A stretch of 64,000 bases of DNA from Clavaria fumosa. Lineage: Eukaryota; Basidiomycota; Agaricomycetes; Agaricales; Clavariaceae. Under the pieces are notes generated by a model that saw nothing but the letters and a program-made list of their open reading frames with translations, was not told the origin of the DNA and did not search any database. The stretch is from the NCBI GenBank assembly GCA_951802425.1, contig OX637799.1, positions 1,984,001 to 2,048,000 on the forward strand, in the 5' to 3' direction. Below are positions 43,710 to 55,580 of the stretch, in pieces; within the stretch, counting starts at the first letter, position 1; each line of letters starts with the position of its first letter. Made by a program: the position numbers and the translations under genes.

Positions 43710-46700
43710 ATGACTGCTTGCTGTCCTGCTTGTCAAAACACCTTCAAGAATGTGCAAGGACTTGCATATCACTGTAGAACATGCAAGAAAGCAGCCTCAA
43801 CAACACGAGCACTGATTGAAAAGATGGAGAGACGGAAAGAGAAGGCTGCAAAGGTGCTATCTAGTGCCATGGTTGAGGAGCAAAGATTTATGGAACTCGA
43901 TGAACAAGTACGTGATGAGTTTGTATCAAATTGCGTTGGACCAACCAGATCGGGTTCAAACAGGATTTCCCCCATACCATGGCCAATGCGCCTCCTGAGG
44001 CAGAGCAACCGAACCCGCCCCCTGAGGCAGAGCGAGCCATCCCGCCCACTTCTTCTGGTCGTCAACGTCGTTTCCCAGCCCGGTTCGATGACTTCCTGCC
44101 CCCAACATCGTCATCAATTCCACATATCCCCAGACCTAAACCAAAGCCTATTGTACAGGCTTCATTACCCTTTCCGGATCCCTTATTACCTGTGGAACCT
44201 GAGGCTACACATCTCCCAGCTGAATTTGTGTTTGAAACCGAACCAAATGAGTTCTGCTTATACCGATCCTATCCGACCCGGCCCACATATATTCCTGATG
44301 AAGAGATATCTCTGGAAGTTGTATGCGATGATTCTGGACTCCCCTCTTTGCCAACAACGCCTCCCTCGATCTGCGACTCTATCCAGAAAAATGTCTTCGC
44401 TCCCTTCATGAACTCGACAGTCTTCCGGCTCATGAATTGGTTCTATACTGGTTCAAATGTCAAGTCTGTCCATGAGCTTGATCACCTGGTAAACGAGGTC
44501 ATCCTTGCCGAGGAATTTGACCAAGAAAATCTTCGAGGCTTTAATGCCACACGTGAGGCGAACCGCTTGGACACATATGTGAATGAGCCAGGTTTCACAG
44601 CTGAAGCTGGGTGGAAGAAGGTGTCGGTGAGGATATGTCTTCCAGCAGACAAGATCTGTCATCGGTCAGAGCAAGAGGCACCGGAATTTGTCGTTGATGG
44701 CGTCTGGCATCGCAGTCTTATTGAGGTCATCAAATCTGCATTCCAAGAATCAAATGCAAAGAATTTCCATATTACTCCGTTCAAACAGTTTTGGCAGCCA
44801 TATCCTAGTGCCCCATCCGAGCATGTCATAGGTGAATTATACACCGCTGATGCATTTCTCAATGAGCATGAAAGGATTCAGTCCTTGCCATATGAAAATG
44901 GCTGTACCCTGGAACGTGTCATCGCCGCCTGCATGCTCTGGTCCGATTCAACGCATCTTGCCAACTTCGGCACAGCATCACTCTGGCCTGTCTATATGTC
45001 CTTCGGCAACGAATCCAAGTATATTCGAGGCAAGCCAAAAGCTTTTGCAGCACACCATGTAGCGTACATTCCTTCTGTAAGTAAATCATCTGCATGCAAC
45101 AATTCCCTCCTCTGATGTCTGAGTGCAGTTACCGGATGCCATTCAAGATTTCTACACAGTTACATATGGGAAAAGCGCTACAGATACGGTCCTCACACAT
45201 CTCCGACGCGAACTCTTTCAAGAGGTCTGGATGCTCTTACTTGACAACAACTTCACATACACATATGAGCATGGCATGCAAATTGCATTCCCAGATGGGA
45301 AAGAGCGTAGGGTCTATCCTCGCATCTTTACTTACTCTGCGGACTATCCAGAGAAGTTAGTCTTGGCTCTTTTGACAGGGAACTTGGGCTGATTTTTGAG
45401 CTTGCTAGGGTCCTCATCGCATCAATCAAGTCTCTTGCTGCCTTTCCATGCCCCCGCTGCCTGGTCCATAAGCCGCAGATTGGGGATTTGGGCACTGCAT
45501 CTGACCGTCGCCGTCGTGAGAATATGAGAGCAGATAGTCATGTGCGACAACGCAATGTTGAATCAACTCGAAGGTGGATCTTTGAGCAAGGACGCACAGT
45601 GGGAGGGAAAGCAGCTGACCGTATCCTTGGTCCCACTTCTTCAGTGCCAATACGTGTAAGGCTAGTCACCCACTAATGCCCAAAGCATCTCTCATCTTCG
45701 TATCCCAGAATGCTTTCTCAGCTCGCCTCTTTAAATTCGGTTTCAACTTCTATTCAATACTTGTTGTTGACCTTCTCCATGAATTTGAACTTGGTGTCTG
45801 GAAAGCTGTCTTCACACATCTCATTCGCATTCTCTATGCATCTGGGGGTAATGCAGTGCAAAGTCTGAATGAACGGTACTCTATTCCAGCTCCCCTGTTT
45901 AGCATATTGCTGAACCTTCATACAGTTATCGCCAGGTACCAACATTTGGGAGAGATACCATACGGAGATTTCACCGGAATGCCTCTGGCATGAAGAAACT
46001 TGCTGGTCGAGACTTTGAGGACCTCCTACAGGTAATCTTCCATGCTCCAGCTTCCTCAGAAACACTCACAATTTATGTGGTAGTGCGCAATCCCTGTCTT
46101 CGAAGGCCTCTTACCCGAACCGCACAATTCTATTGTACTCGATCTCCTTTTCATCCTCGCATCATGGCATGCTTATGCGAAGCTACGCCTACATACTGAG
46201 ACAACACTCGATCTCTTTGAAAAGACTACAACAGCCTTGGGCAAACACCTCCGACACTTCGTTGCCATGACAGGTGCAGCATTTGATACAAGAGATCTAC
46301 CACGTGAAGAGGCAGCAAGGGGAAGACAGAAAGCGGCAAGGGCGGCGAAATCGCAAGCGAGGGCTGAAGCAGGGGTATCCATACCGGAGAATGTGCAAAA
46401 AAAAGCAGTGAAGCCCCGGCGGATGCTCAATTTATCCACCTACAAAATTCATGCCCTTGGTGATTATGTGAAGATGATTCGCTGCTTCGGTACAACAGAT
46501 AACTATAATACTCAGTCTGTGCGTCAATGCACCGTTGGCAAAGGCATCATTAATAATTTTATGTGCTTTACAGGGAGAGCTAGAGCATCGATGTGTCAAA
46601 TGTTTCTATGCTCGGTCCAATAAATTCCAATTCACATCACAAATTGCGAAGCACCAACGACGAGAGCGATTATTAAGGACCATTTTCATTCGCAGTCAAG

Positions 46701-47895
46701 ACACGAGTGCCACGGGCAAGCGTAAACGCTATCCTTCTCCTTCCACACACGAACCGTTACCATATACAGACCCCTCTGCTCGTTATCATCTTTCAGACTC
46801 AGTAAAAGAGTGGGAGAATATCACAGCATGGCTGAGCAGCAACAGGGACAATGTTGCATTCAAGGTAAGTTCTGTGTCTTTCTCAGCTATCTTCTCTTAT
46901 AGCGAATAGAACTTCATACCACGCCTCAAAGACCACCTTCTCAACCGACTGTTGGGATATGGGTATGATGGTGACGAGCAGGAATTCTCAGATAAGGACC
47001 GTAACACAGTCTCTTTCGCCAACAATCGCCTCTACCGGCACAGGGTCATTCGCATAAACTATACTACATATGACCTTCGACGTGCTCAAGATTCCCTGAA
47101 CCCACGAACTCACGCAGACATCATCGTTCTTTCACATGAGGATGAAGATCAGTCAAGGCAGCACCCATATTGGTATGCCCGTATCGTTGACATCTTTCAC
47201 GTCAATGTTCGACATAGCGGCACGGAGTCAAAATGTACAGCACCGCAGAAGATGGATGTATTATGGGTTAGATGGTTTGGACGTGAACTGAGCTATGCAT
47301 CGGGCTGGGACACAAGACGCCTTCACCGTCTAGGTTTTATCCCTCAAGACCAGCCTGATGCGTTCGGTTTCCTTGATCCTGCAGATGTCATCCGAGGCAT
47401 TCACCTTATTCCAGCCTTTGCACATGGTCATGACAAGGAGTGGGTTTATTATTATGTGAATATGTGAGTACATTGATTTCTTGAATATACATTTTTCATG
47501 AACTCTCTAACAGGTATGTTGATCGTGATATGTTCATGCGATTTCGTGGTGGTGCTGTTGGCCACCAGGGAACCTCAAAGGCTTCTGTTCAAGACCAAAC
47601 AGACACTCCTGATGGGCCTGAGTCACAAGAAGGACTGGCACCAGGCTATGAAGACATGCAATCTTGTGAGGAAGACCATGGTTCAACAAGAGATCATGAG
47701 GGTGGGGATGTGGATGTGGACATGGATGAAGATGAGCTGTACTTATATGGATATCTGGATGGTGATGAGACTGAGGAAGATGATGGGGAGGGAGAAGATG
47801 ATAGTGACTGTGATGGTGGAGGCAGAGACTGTGATGACAGAGACTTTGGTGACCCACTAGCATTTGGTGATGATGCACTGTACACTTCTTTATAG
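43710..47895 (+). CDS. Plavaka transposase
   Basis: Exons 43710-43907, 43949-45076, 45129-45355 and 45409-45655 sum to 600 codons in phase. Further exons run from 45709 to TAG at 47895. The N-terminal zinc finger CPACQNTFKNVQGLAYHCRTC (C2HC/C2H2-like) is followed by a Pro-rich linker. Core blocks follow: FFM-like MNSTVFRLMNWFYTGSN, VVDGVWHRSLIEVIK, ACMLWSDSTHLANFG, ASLWPVYMSFGNESKY, CPCPRCLVHKPQIGDLG, VVDLLHEFELGVWKAVF, PTFGRDTIRRF, RDFEDLLQ. The C-terminal part has YRINYTTYDLRRAQDS-like, HADIIVLSHEDED, WVRWFGRE, GFLDPADVIRGIHLIPAF, YVDRDMFMRFRGG and an Asp/Glu tail. This is the Plavaka family, related to CACTA/EnSpm. Between LNER (~45875) and PTFGRD (~45945) no intron model keeps phase, so a one-base frameshift is likely there. 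Confidence 0.88.
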
Positions 47896-48396
47896 AGTCT
47901 TAGATGTGTGCAGTAAGGCTATCAAATGCATCAGCAAAATCATGGCCCTGTCTTACCACTTTGTAGTATAGAGAAGTATAAAATAGTATGATTCAGTATA
48001 ACCAAGTATAAACCAGGTTGTAACCAGTTTAAGTGTGGTATATACCAGGCTAGGTGTTAAAACTGGTTAAGATTGGTATGATGGTATATACCTCAATTTA
48101 CCACCCCAAATATTTTCCTGATGGCCTGTTGGTGTTACATTGTAAAGATGATGGTGTTTCCCATGACATGGCAAGGTCACCCAAACTATGGTATGATATT
48201 GCCCTATGCCTGGCATTCTGGTTGATAACATCCAAGGATGTGACCAGGCCCACAGGGCTGCACCAACTTCCCCAGACCTTGCCTCGAAGTCACCATCTTT
48301 ACATTTCATTAACTAGGAAAAACGTGACTGCTAAGGTAAGCGGAAACTTGCCAGGATCACCTGCCAAGGTCTAGTCTCGGCACTTTTGCTGATGTA

Positions 48397-48640
48397 TGTC
48401 ACGCTGATGGTGTTTCTCAATGCTCACTGCGCAGATCTCGCTTGTACTACCCCAGTGCATCGGCTGACGGCGTCTCTGGAATTGCCAGCGCGACTTCCGC
48501 TGTTTTACGATAGCCAGATATCTTCACTGCTGAAGGTTCTCCGAGCTCGGGCAATGCTCAGGAAGAAGCTGGACACATCCTTTTCGTGAGCAAGAAGGAC
48601 CTTTGATAGAAGTCGCAGACAAGCCATGTAATTGATTTGC
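48397..48640 (+). pseudogene. PUL-gene fragment, 3' part
   Basis: Continues the fragment at 40490-41091: RLTASLELPARLPLFYDSQISSLLKVLRARAMLRKK, then a VADKPCN-like end. It matches 33438-33629 (LSPFYESQLSSLLKVLRAQ). Confidence 0.6.
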
Positions 48641-49010
48641 ATCGCCATGGTAAAATTTCGCTGGTGACTTTGAGGAAAAAAATTCACCCCGCCCCATCTC
48701 ATTCTTATGAAGCATCGTCGCCTTCAAGACGGGTCCCCACCATCACAGCAGACATTGTTGTGAGGAAGCACACTTTGGGCTACGACGTGTTGGTGCCCGC
48801 ATGTCGAGCGTAGCCCCCGCGACGAGGCTCAGTCTACTCGAGTTCGTTGGTTGCAGAAGACATGGTGAGCGGAATTGTTGTGATGGGTACTGATGACAGT
48901 ACATCGCCATTTTCTCACAAAAGTGTACAATCTTTTCAAACAGATTTGTTACAAATTCGAAGTGATAAGATTTCTTCAATGTGAGGACATCTGGATGAAA
49001 GAAGAAGAAA

Positions 49011-49365
49011 TCAGGAAAAGAAGGGTGTGATTTTTTTATTTTTTTTCGAACCTTGACCACTCTCGCGACTAGTTGCCGCAGTATTTTCTCCCGTTGTTGT
49101 CGTTCCTCCTCCTGTTCCTCCTGTTCCTTCCCCTGTTGTATTATCCTGGGTTCCTTCCGCTGTTGTATTACCCTGGGTTCCTCCCCTTGTTGTGTCACTC
49201 GGGGGTTCTTCTGCTGGTTGACCACCTGCGGTACTCGTTTGTCCCCCTTCCGTGTACTAAAAATGTATTAGCTTGTGTAATGAAGCATTGTTACGGATGC
49301 ACCCAGCCCGCATCCACAACCTGACCGTAGTCACGGCAGCCACAGTAGTTTTTCCCGCCAGCCAT
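49011..49365 (-). CDS. Small two-exon low-complexity protein, family H (copy H4)
   Basis: Exon 1 (49321-49365) encodes MAGGKNYCGCRDYGQ. The 64-bp intron (49257-49320) is clearly homologous to that of H1; exon 2 is 49011-49256. The 96-aa product is Gly/Thr/Glu-rich with repeats of the type GTQ(G/D)NTT and ends SKKNKKITPFFS. H1 uses the same frame up to this poly-A stretch and then reads on. An alternative frame of exon 2 (NQQKNPRVTQQGEEPRVIQQ) is also long and open, so the choice of frame rests on the shared splice phase and the open frame in H1. Confidence 0.5.
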
Positions 49366-49629
49366 GTTATCTTCGATGCTGATTTAGTTGGGGTCTCTTG
49401 TGTGTGTGTCTCTCTTTATATACTACTAATACAGTAAACGAATTTCCATTTGCATTGATCCATCGGTCGAAGCAAGTCTGATTACATCAGGAAAAAGAAC
49501 CCCCAGCAGTAGCTATCAGCATAGACTATGTAGACTACACAGACTGTATAGACTGCTGTAGCATATGTAGTGAGAAAAATAGTAATACATAGAAGGTATG
49601 GATTACTATATAGCATGCAATAGACTGGG

Positions 49630-50240
49630 TAGCATATTATGAGTGCATTGTAGTCACGGTAGTAGAGCCTATGTACTATGTTGAGCCTAGTAGCATATTA
49701 TGAGTGCATTGTAGTCATGGTAGTAGAGCCTATGTACTATGTTGAACCTAGTAGCATATTATGAGTGCATTGTAGTCACGGTAGTAGAGCCTATGTACTA
49801 TGTTGAGCCTAGTAGCATATTATGAGTGCATTGTAGTCATGGTAGTAGAGCCTATGTACTATGTTGAACCTAGTAGCATATTATGAGTGCATTGTAGTCA
49901 CGGTAGTAGAGCCTATGTACTATGTTGAGCCTAGTAGCATATTATGAGTGCATTGTAGTTACAGTAGTAGAGCCTATGTACTATGTTGAACCTAGTAGCA
50001 TATTATGAGTGCATTGTAATCACAGTAGTAGAGCCTATGTACTATGTTGAGCCTAGTAGCATATTATGAGTGCATAGTAGTAATAGTAGTAGAGCCTATG
50101 TACTATGTTGAGCCTAGTAGCATATTATGAGTGCATAGTAGTAATAGTAGTAGAGCCTATGTACTATGTTGAGCCTAGTAGCATATTATGAGTGCATAGT
50201 AGTAATAGTAGTAGAGCCTATGTACTATGTTGAGCCTAGT
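49630..50240. repeat. 61-bp tandem repeat, about 10 units
   Basis: Units contain GTAGCATATTATGAGTGCAT and end TATGTTGAGCCTA. Two types alternate (ATTGTAGTCA-CGG and ATAGTAGTAATAG). The left element copy has only about 6 units. Confidence 0.9.
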
Positions 50241-50759
50241 AGCAACTAGTGATAGTGCTGTTGGGTAGGATAGTAAGCCTTTGTACTACATTGAATTGAC
50301 AGCACAGATGTTGTCATGATTATGATATAATCAGGAGCTGAGTGGAGGTGAGGTGAATTCCAGTGCAAGGTTGAAGCAATAAACTCATGAGTGTTTCAGC
50401 ATGCTATAGATTAGGATTAAAATGAACAATTCATGATATTGTGCAGTATATGACAAGTACATAGAGTAGTCTCTTTTTGTTGCTTACATAAGCCATCCCA
50501 AAGAGGAGTTGTGGAGAAACTGGGGAGGGTTGTTGGAAGGTCACATGACCTGTGGCTGGGGTCAGATTACATAATTGTAAGATCACATGACCTGGAGCCT
50601 GGGCATGTCATGTGATCCAAGGGTCTGAGCATGGGAACACAGTATCTTTTCCTCTTTTGTACTCTTTCCCCCTTATGTTAGTATTGTCATTGTGACCTTA
50701 CATTTAAGTTGTGTGAGACCCAGTCTGATACTTTTGGACTAAAATTGTTACAAAGATTT

Positions 50760-51770
50760 GTACTCCATAAATGAATGCATATCAGTATACTTGTTGAGAT
50801 AAAATTGAGCTGCTGAATCAAGAGCATTATTTCTGGTCCATGAGATAGGTACATCTGCTGATCCAAAGTGAGGAATCAACAGACAACTGTGCCAAATCCT
50901 ATCAATGCTGACTACTTCAGCATTTGCAGAATTTTGTCAAGTAGACAAAATAATCTGATACATGCCAGTTGCTAGATCAAAGCTTGTAAGTGGTCTGTAC
51001 CAGTGAACATATGCTAAAGGATGTGGTACTATGCCCAGGCCATCAGCAAAACAGCTTGGCTAAATGTAAGTATGGACTGGTATGGACTGGTGTGTAACAC
51101 CCCAAGTTGTCTTGGGGTGTTACATACCAGTCCATACCTCTCTACTGTACCATTTCATTCAATTGACCAGGTGGTGTGATGCATTCCTCTGGTCAAATTT
51201 TGAATTGACTGAAAGTAGAAGTCAAGTGTCACATGAGGGATAATTGACTGCCCCTCCACCAGTATATATTAGGTAACTGTCACCCAAAAAGGGAATTTCA
51301 CCTTACAAATTGACCAATTCCTCAAATGATGTGTGACCAGTGTGATTTTTGGCCAATTTGGGGAGGTGCATGATGCATGACAGGTCAATTGAATGAAATG
51401 GTACAGTATACTGACAACTCAGCTGAGCTGTTTTGCTGATGAGATGCTTTGGAAGATCAAAAATCTTGCTACATGAAGACCTAGTTGAAGTTGACATCAA
51501 ATTGTAGACAATTGATAGCCTTAGACTAACCTTTTAATCCATCCTCTTTCCACTGTGATTTGTTTTCAATGATCAAGGTAGTGTCAAAGCATGGTGGAGT
51601 TGCTGGCTTGCATGGTCCATTAGAATGGCCAGGCATTCCATGAATCTGATATAATTGTTCATCAGCTTGGGGCTTGGATGGCAACTTGACAGTAATATAT
51701 TTATACACATCAAATCAATCATGATAGTTTGGATGAATATGATCTCTTCCAAAAGATTGCTCCAAAAAGG
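50760..51770 (-). pseudogene. Relic transposase 3' part, second copy
   Basis: Same degenerate segments as at 1287-2330 on the opposite strand, including VYKYITVKLPSKPQADEQ (51526-51700 region) and KIFDLPKHL, and the nested MITE. Confidence 0.5.
51041..51441. mobile_element. 401-bp MITE, second copy
   Basis: Same termini and length as 1621-2021, including the central hairpin (about 51080-51137). Confidence 0.75.
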
Positions 51771-52059
51771 TGTTCAAAGCTTGGATAAAGCTAGGTACCC
51801 ATTTATTTTGGTAAATTAGTACAGAAAATATCAATTATTTTTTTTGACATATCCACATTAATCTACAGATCAAGTAGTGTCTTATGAAAAAAAAAAATCT
51901 TGAGAATTGCTTGAGAATTGACTGAGAAATGGGCCAGAACATTTGTGGGTCACTGATTTGGTAAGCTTGCAGTACTTGTGGCATGGTGGGAATTGCCGTC
52001 CCAGAAAGTCGTCACATGCTCTGTGTTGAACTTGTCGTTCTCTCTGCCTCCCACCATCA

Positions 52060-53660
52060 CCCTCTCTCCTCCCTTTCTCCCATCCCCAGCAACGACGACA
52101 GTGGCGACGGCACCCTCACCTTCTCTCCTCCCTTTCTCCCATCCACAGCAACGACGACAGCAGCGACGGCACCCTCACCCTCACCTCCAGCGATGACAAC
52201 GATGGTGGCAGCACCCTCACCCTCACCCTCCTCCAGTGATGACGACGACAGTGCAGTACCCTCACCCTCTCTCTCTCCTCCAGCGATGACAGCGGCGGCG
52301 GCGGCACCTCCTCCCTCTCCCTCTCCCTCTCCTTCAGTGACAACCACGGCAGCGGCGGCACCCTCAGCGAGGGGCCACCAGGTGCGCCCTCTCCCTTTTT
52401 TCCATGATTCTTTTCATTTTTTTAATCTACAGGGCGATGGTGAGGGCGGCGGCACTTCTCCGTCTCCTCTCTCTCACTCTCCTCCCTCTCACTCTCCTCC
52501 CTCTCCTCCCTCCCTCTCTCCTCCCCCTCCCTCTCTCCTCCAGCAACTACGACGATGGCAGCGGCAGCAGCGGCGCAACAGCAGCGGCAACAGAGCAACA
52601 GCGGCAGCAGCAACGGTGACGGCGGCGGCAACAGCGACGGCAACAGCGGCGGCAACAGCGATGGCAACAGCGGCGGCAACAGCGAGGGTGGCAGCGGCAG
52701 CAGCAACATCGACGGCAGCGGCAGCAACAATGACAGTGGCGGTGGCAGTGACGGCGACGGCGGCGGCAACAACAGCGACGGTGGTGGTGGCAACAACAGC
52801 GACAGCAACGGCGGCGGCAATGACAGCAACAGCGGCGGCAACGACAGCAACGGCGGTGACAGCAGTGACAGCAACGGCGACGGCGGCAGCAACGACAGCA
52901 ACAGCAATGGCAGCGGCAACGACAGCAACGGTGGCGACAGCAGCGGCAGCAACGGCAATGGCAGCGGCAACGACAGCAACGGCGGCGGCAACGACAGCGA
53001 CAGCGGCGGCAACGACAGCAGCGGCAGCAACGGCGACGGCGGCAGCAACAACAGCGACGGTGGCAGCAACAACAGCAACGGTGGCAGCAACAACAGCAAC
53101 GGTGGCAGCAACAACAGCAACGGTGGCGGCAACGACAGCGGCGGCAGCGACAGCAGCGGCAGTGACAGCAACGGCAAGGGCAATGGCAATGACAGCAACG
53201 GTGGCAACAGCAATGGCGGCAACAGCAGCGGCAGCAACGGCAACAGCGGCAGCAACAACAGTGACGGTGGCGGCAATGACAGCGACGGTGGTGGCGGCGA
53301 TGGCAGCGACAGCGGCGGCAACGACAGCGACGGCGGCGGCGGCGATGGCAGCAACGGCGGCGACAGCAGTGGCAACGACGGCGGCAACAACAGTGACGGC
53401 GGTGGCAATGACAGCGACGGCGGTGGCAATGACAGCAACGGCGGTGGCAATGACAGCGATGGCGGCGGCGGTGGCGATGGCGGCGACAGCAGCGGCGGCA
53501 GTGGCGATGGCGGCGACAGCAGCGGCGGCGGTGGCGATGGTGGCGACAGCAGCGGCGGCGGTGGCGATGGCGGCAACAGCAGCGGCGGCGGCAGCAGCAG
53601 CAGCAGCAATGGCCCAGGCCCCCTACTGCAGTCCCAGACTGACAGCGGGGACCTGGGCCA
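52060..53660. repeat. Microsatellite interior of the CATCAGG element
   Basis: 52060-52540 is a pyrimidine-rich (CTC/CCT) block; 52550-53620 is GGC/AAC/AGC trinucleotides. Frames of 369-581 codons on both strands are Asn/Ser/Gly-, Ala/Thr- or Leu/Pro-runs and are not credible genes. Confidence 0.9.
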
Positions 53661-53854
53661 TTGATTTTGTGGTGGCTGGTGTGCAGAGGAAGGAAGGAGC
53701 AGTGGTGGCAGCAGGAAGCAGCACATAGCACTACCATAGTCTACTGTAGTATCAACCCGGGCTACCATTTGAGACAAGTGAACTACCATGTACCATTGAA
53801 TCACATTTATGTCCTTTGTATACTCTGGTGCATTGTATGGGATCTACTCAGTGC

Positions 53855-53975
53855 TACAGAGCAATATATAAGAACTACCATTACTACAGAGCAATATATG
53901 GGAACTACTGTTACTACAGAGCAATATATGGGAACTACCATTACTACAGAGCAATATATGGGATCTACTGGGTCT
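53855..53975. repeat. Short tandem repeat, ~30-bp unit x4
   Basis: TACAGAGCAATATATGGGA recurs four times with slight changes, just inside the right end of the element. Confidence 0.8.
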
Positions 53976-54408
53976 ATATAACTTGTTACTAGCTACTGAG
54001 CTACTGCTGCTACCATGACTACATAGTACTATATTGTTTGAACTTTTTTTCCTGATGTACTATTTGTTACAGGGTTCTCCCAGTCCCCTGTTTCTTTCAA
54101 CAATATACATGACTCCTTGTTTGCCTTTACAGGGCCTTCGGTGGCCGTTCAGCCGTCTCAAGGCGCAATGTCGGGTGCAGCGACTCGGACGGGGTGTCGT
54201 CGGCATGTGGCAATTGCCACAGCAGCTGTGGGAAGGGATTATTCTGTTCCTATAATCGACCTCCATAGGCAACTAATGACAAGGCCGAGGTGGGACAGGA
54301 TGCCGGCGAAACTTGTAAAGTTCAGAGTGGCATGGCGGCGCGGTTTGTCCCTCATTCCAGCAATACACATGACTCCTTGTTTACCTTCACAGCACCTTCG
54401 ATGGCGAT

Positions 54409-54600
54409 TCAGCAGGACGAATCAATGTAACATAGCTTGTCTGCAACCTCTATCACAAGTCTATGCATCTTCCTGAGCGTTGCCCGACCTTGGAGAACCT
54501 CCAGCATCGGAGATATCGGCCTCTCGGAAAACGGCGAAAGCAATGTTAGTGACGGCGCTCGGCAACGCTCGGCGGTGTGTATGTGTATCTCAGAGAAGGA
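54409..54600 (-). pseudogene. PUL-gene fragment (C-terminal helices)
   Basis: Minus strand reads LLSPFSERPISPMLEVLQGRATLRKMHRLVIEVADKLC, the C-terminal part of a PUL domain, in one open frame. It carries a FS-ER-ISPML variant compared with FYESQLSSLLK in the plus-strand copies, so it comes from a diverged source copy. Confidence 0.6.
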
Positions 54601-55429
54601 ATGGAGCAACGCCCAAACGGAAGGGAGAGGGTCAGGTATTCACGATCTGAGCATTGTGCCTGTTCTGTGTGCGCAGGCATGTAGAGAAACATGCCGCGAA
54701 CCCTCACGCACTTTCTTCCTTGACAAACGCCCGGACATGTCAGCAGGTGGAGCCACTGCCGTCAACAGGTGTTGTCGCTCCTGTCCTGAGAAATGCCGCA
54801 TCATGAGGTGTGGCTCATGGGCAGTGTGCCGACGAAGTGATGCTCGAAGAGAGTATTGCCCAATGCCGAACTGACATGAGTGTGGGGGAGACGAGTAGAG
54901 ATGGAAGGCCGACAGCTTGTCGGGGGAGGGAGCATCAGGGTGGCGAAGGAGGGGAGTCTGCGGCGGTTAATTGGTGGTCGATACGGAATGGAGGACCGGA
55001 AGTTTGACCTCACCCGTGACCATCAGCATTTTGAATTTGTTAAATACCACAGCGGTTCCTGTAATCGACCTCCTTTGGGCGACTAATGACAAGGTCGGGA
55101 CACCAAGGGGAACCGTATCTGCCAAATATGTGGTAAGGCGGTGCGGATTGTCCCCCCGTTTCATTCAACAATATACATGACTGTTTATTTTTACAGCACC
55201 TTCGGCGGCCATTCAGCTGTCCGGAGGCACGATGTCGGGTGCAGCGACTCGGATTGGGGTATTGTCGGTGCATTTCGACTGCCACAGCGGCTGAATGGAA
55301 TATTCTGTTCCTGTGATCGACCTCACGGAAGGCCGGGGCGGGACGGGACATCGGTAAAATTTGTAAAATTCGGAGTTCACATTATGGCACGGCGGCGCGG
55401 TTTGTCCCTCGTTCCAACAATTCACATGA

Positions 55430-55580
55430 CTTGCATTCACCATGCGTTTGGAGAAGGCGAGGCGAGACGGAGAGAGCGGTGGGCTGCTAGGAACGGAGGA
55501 GTAAGACACGGACGCAGACTGGGAGGTGGTGATGGTGAGTGTCGTGTTGGAAGCGATTTCGAGAGGGGAGGAGAATGTAC
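55430..55580 (+). pseudogene. PUL-gene fragment
   Basis: Close copy of 37185-37330 (GGAGAAGGCGAGGCGAGACG, then GTGTTGGAAGCGATTTCGAG). Confidence 0.5.

Larger units (their letters stand above)
41094..48394 (+). mobile_element. Plavaka DNA transposon (7.3 kb) with DUF6698 cargo gene
   Basis: Ends CATCAGCGAAAGAG (left) and CTTTTGCTGATG (right), an imperfect inverted repeat; TSD TA (41092-41093, 48395-48396). The uninterrupted related sequence at 33396-33410 supports the insertion point. It carries a divergent gene pair: DUF6698 (minus) and the Plavaka transposase (plus). Sub-terminal regions (41110-41420, 48000-48370) contain many AAGGT/ACCTT-type short repeats, possible transposase-binding sites. 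Confidence 0.92.
49485..54057 (+). mobile_element. Complete CATCAGG-terminated transposon (4.57 kb)
   Basis: Left end CATCAGGAAAAAGAACCCCC, right end CTTTTTTTCCTGATG; TSD TA (49483-49484, 54058-54059). A related uninterrupted site at 29966-29991 (AAGTCCGATGACTATTTGTTACAGG) supports precise insertion. Contents: 61-bp tandem array, relic transposase (minus) with nested MITE, purine-rich and trinucleotide microsatellite. No intact transposase, so it depends on another element. Inverted partner of 1-3329. Confidence 0.9.

Noticed and set aside
52422..53804. Frames of 369-581 codons in the CATCAGG element
   Set aside because: Low-complexity trinucleotide DNA open in several frames on both strands.
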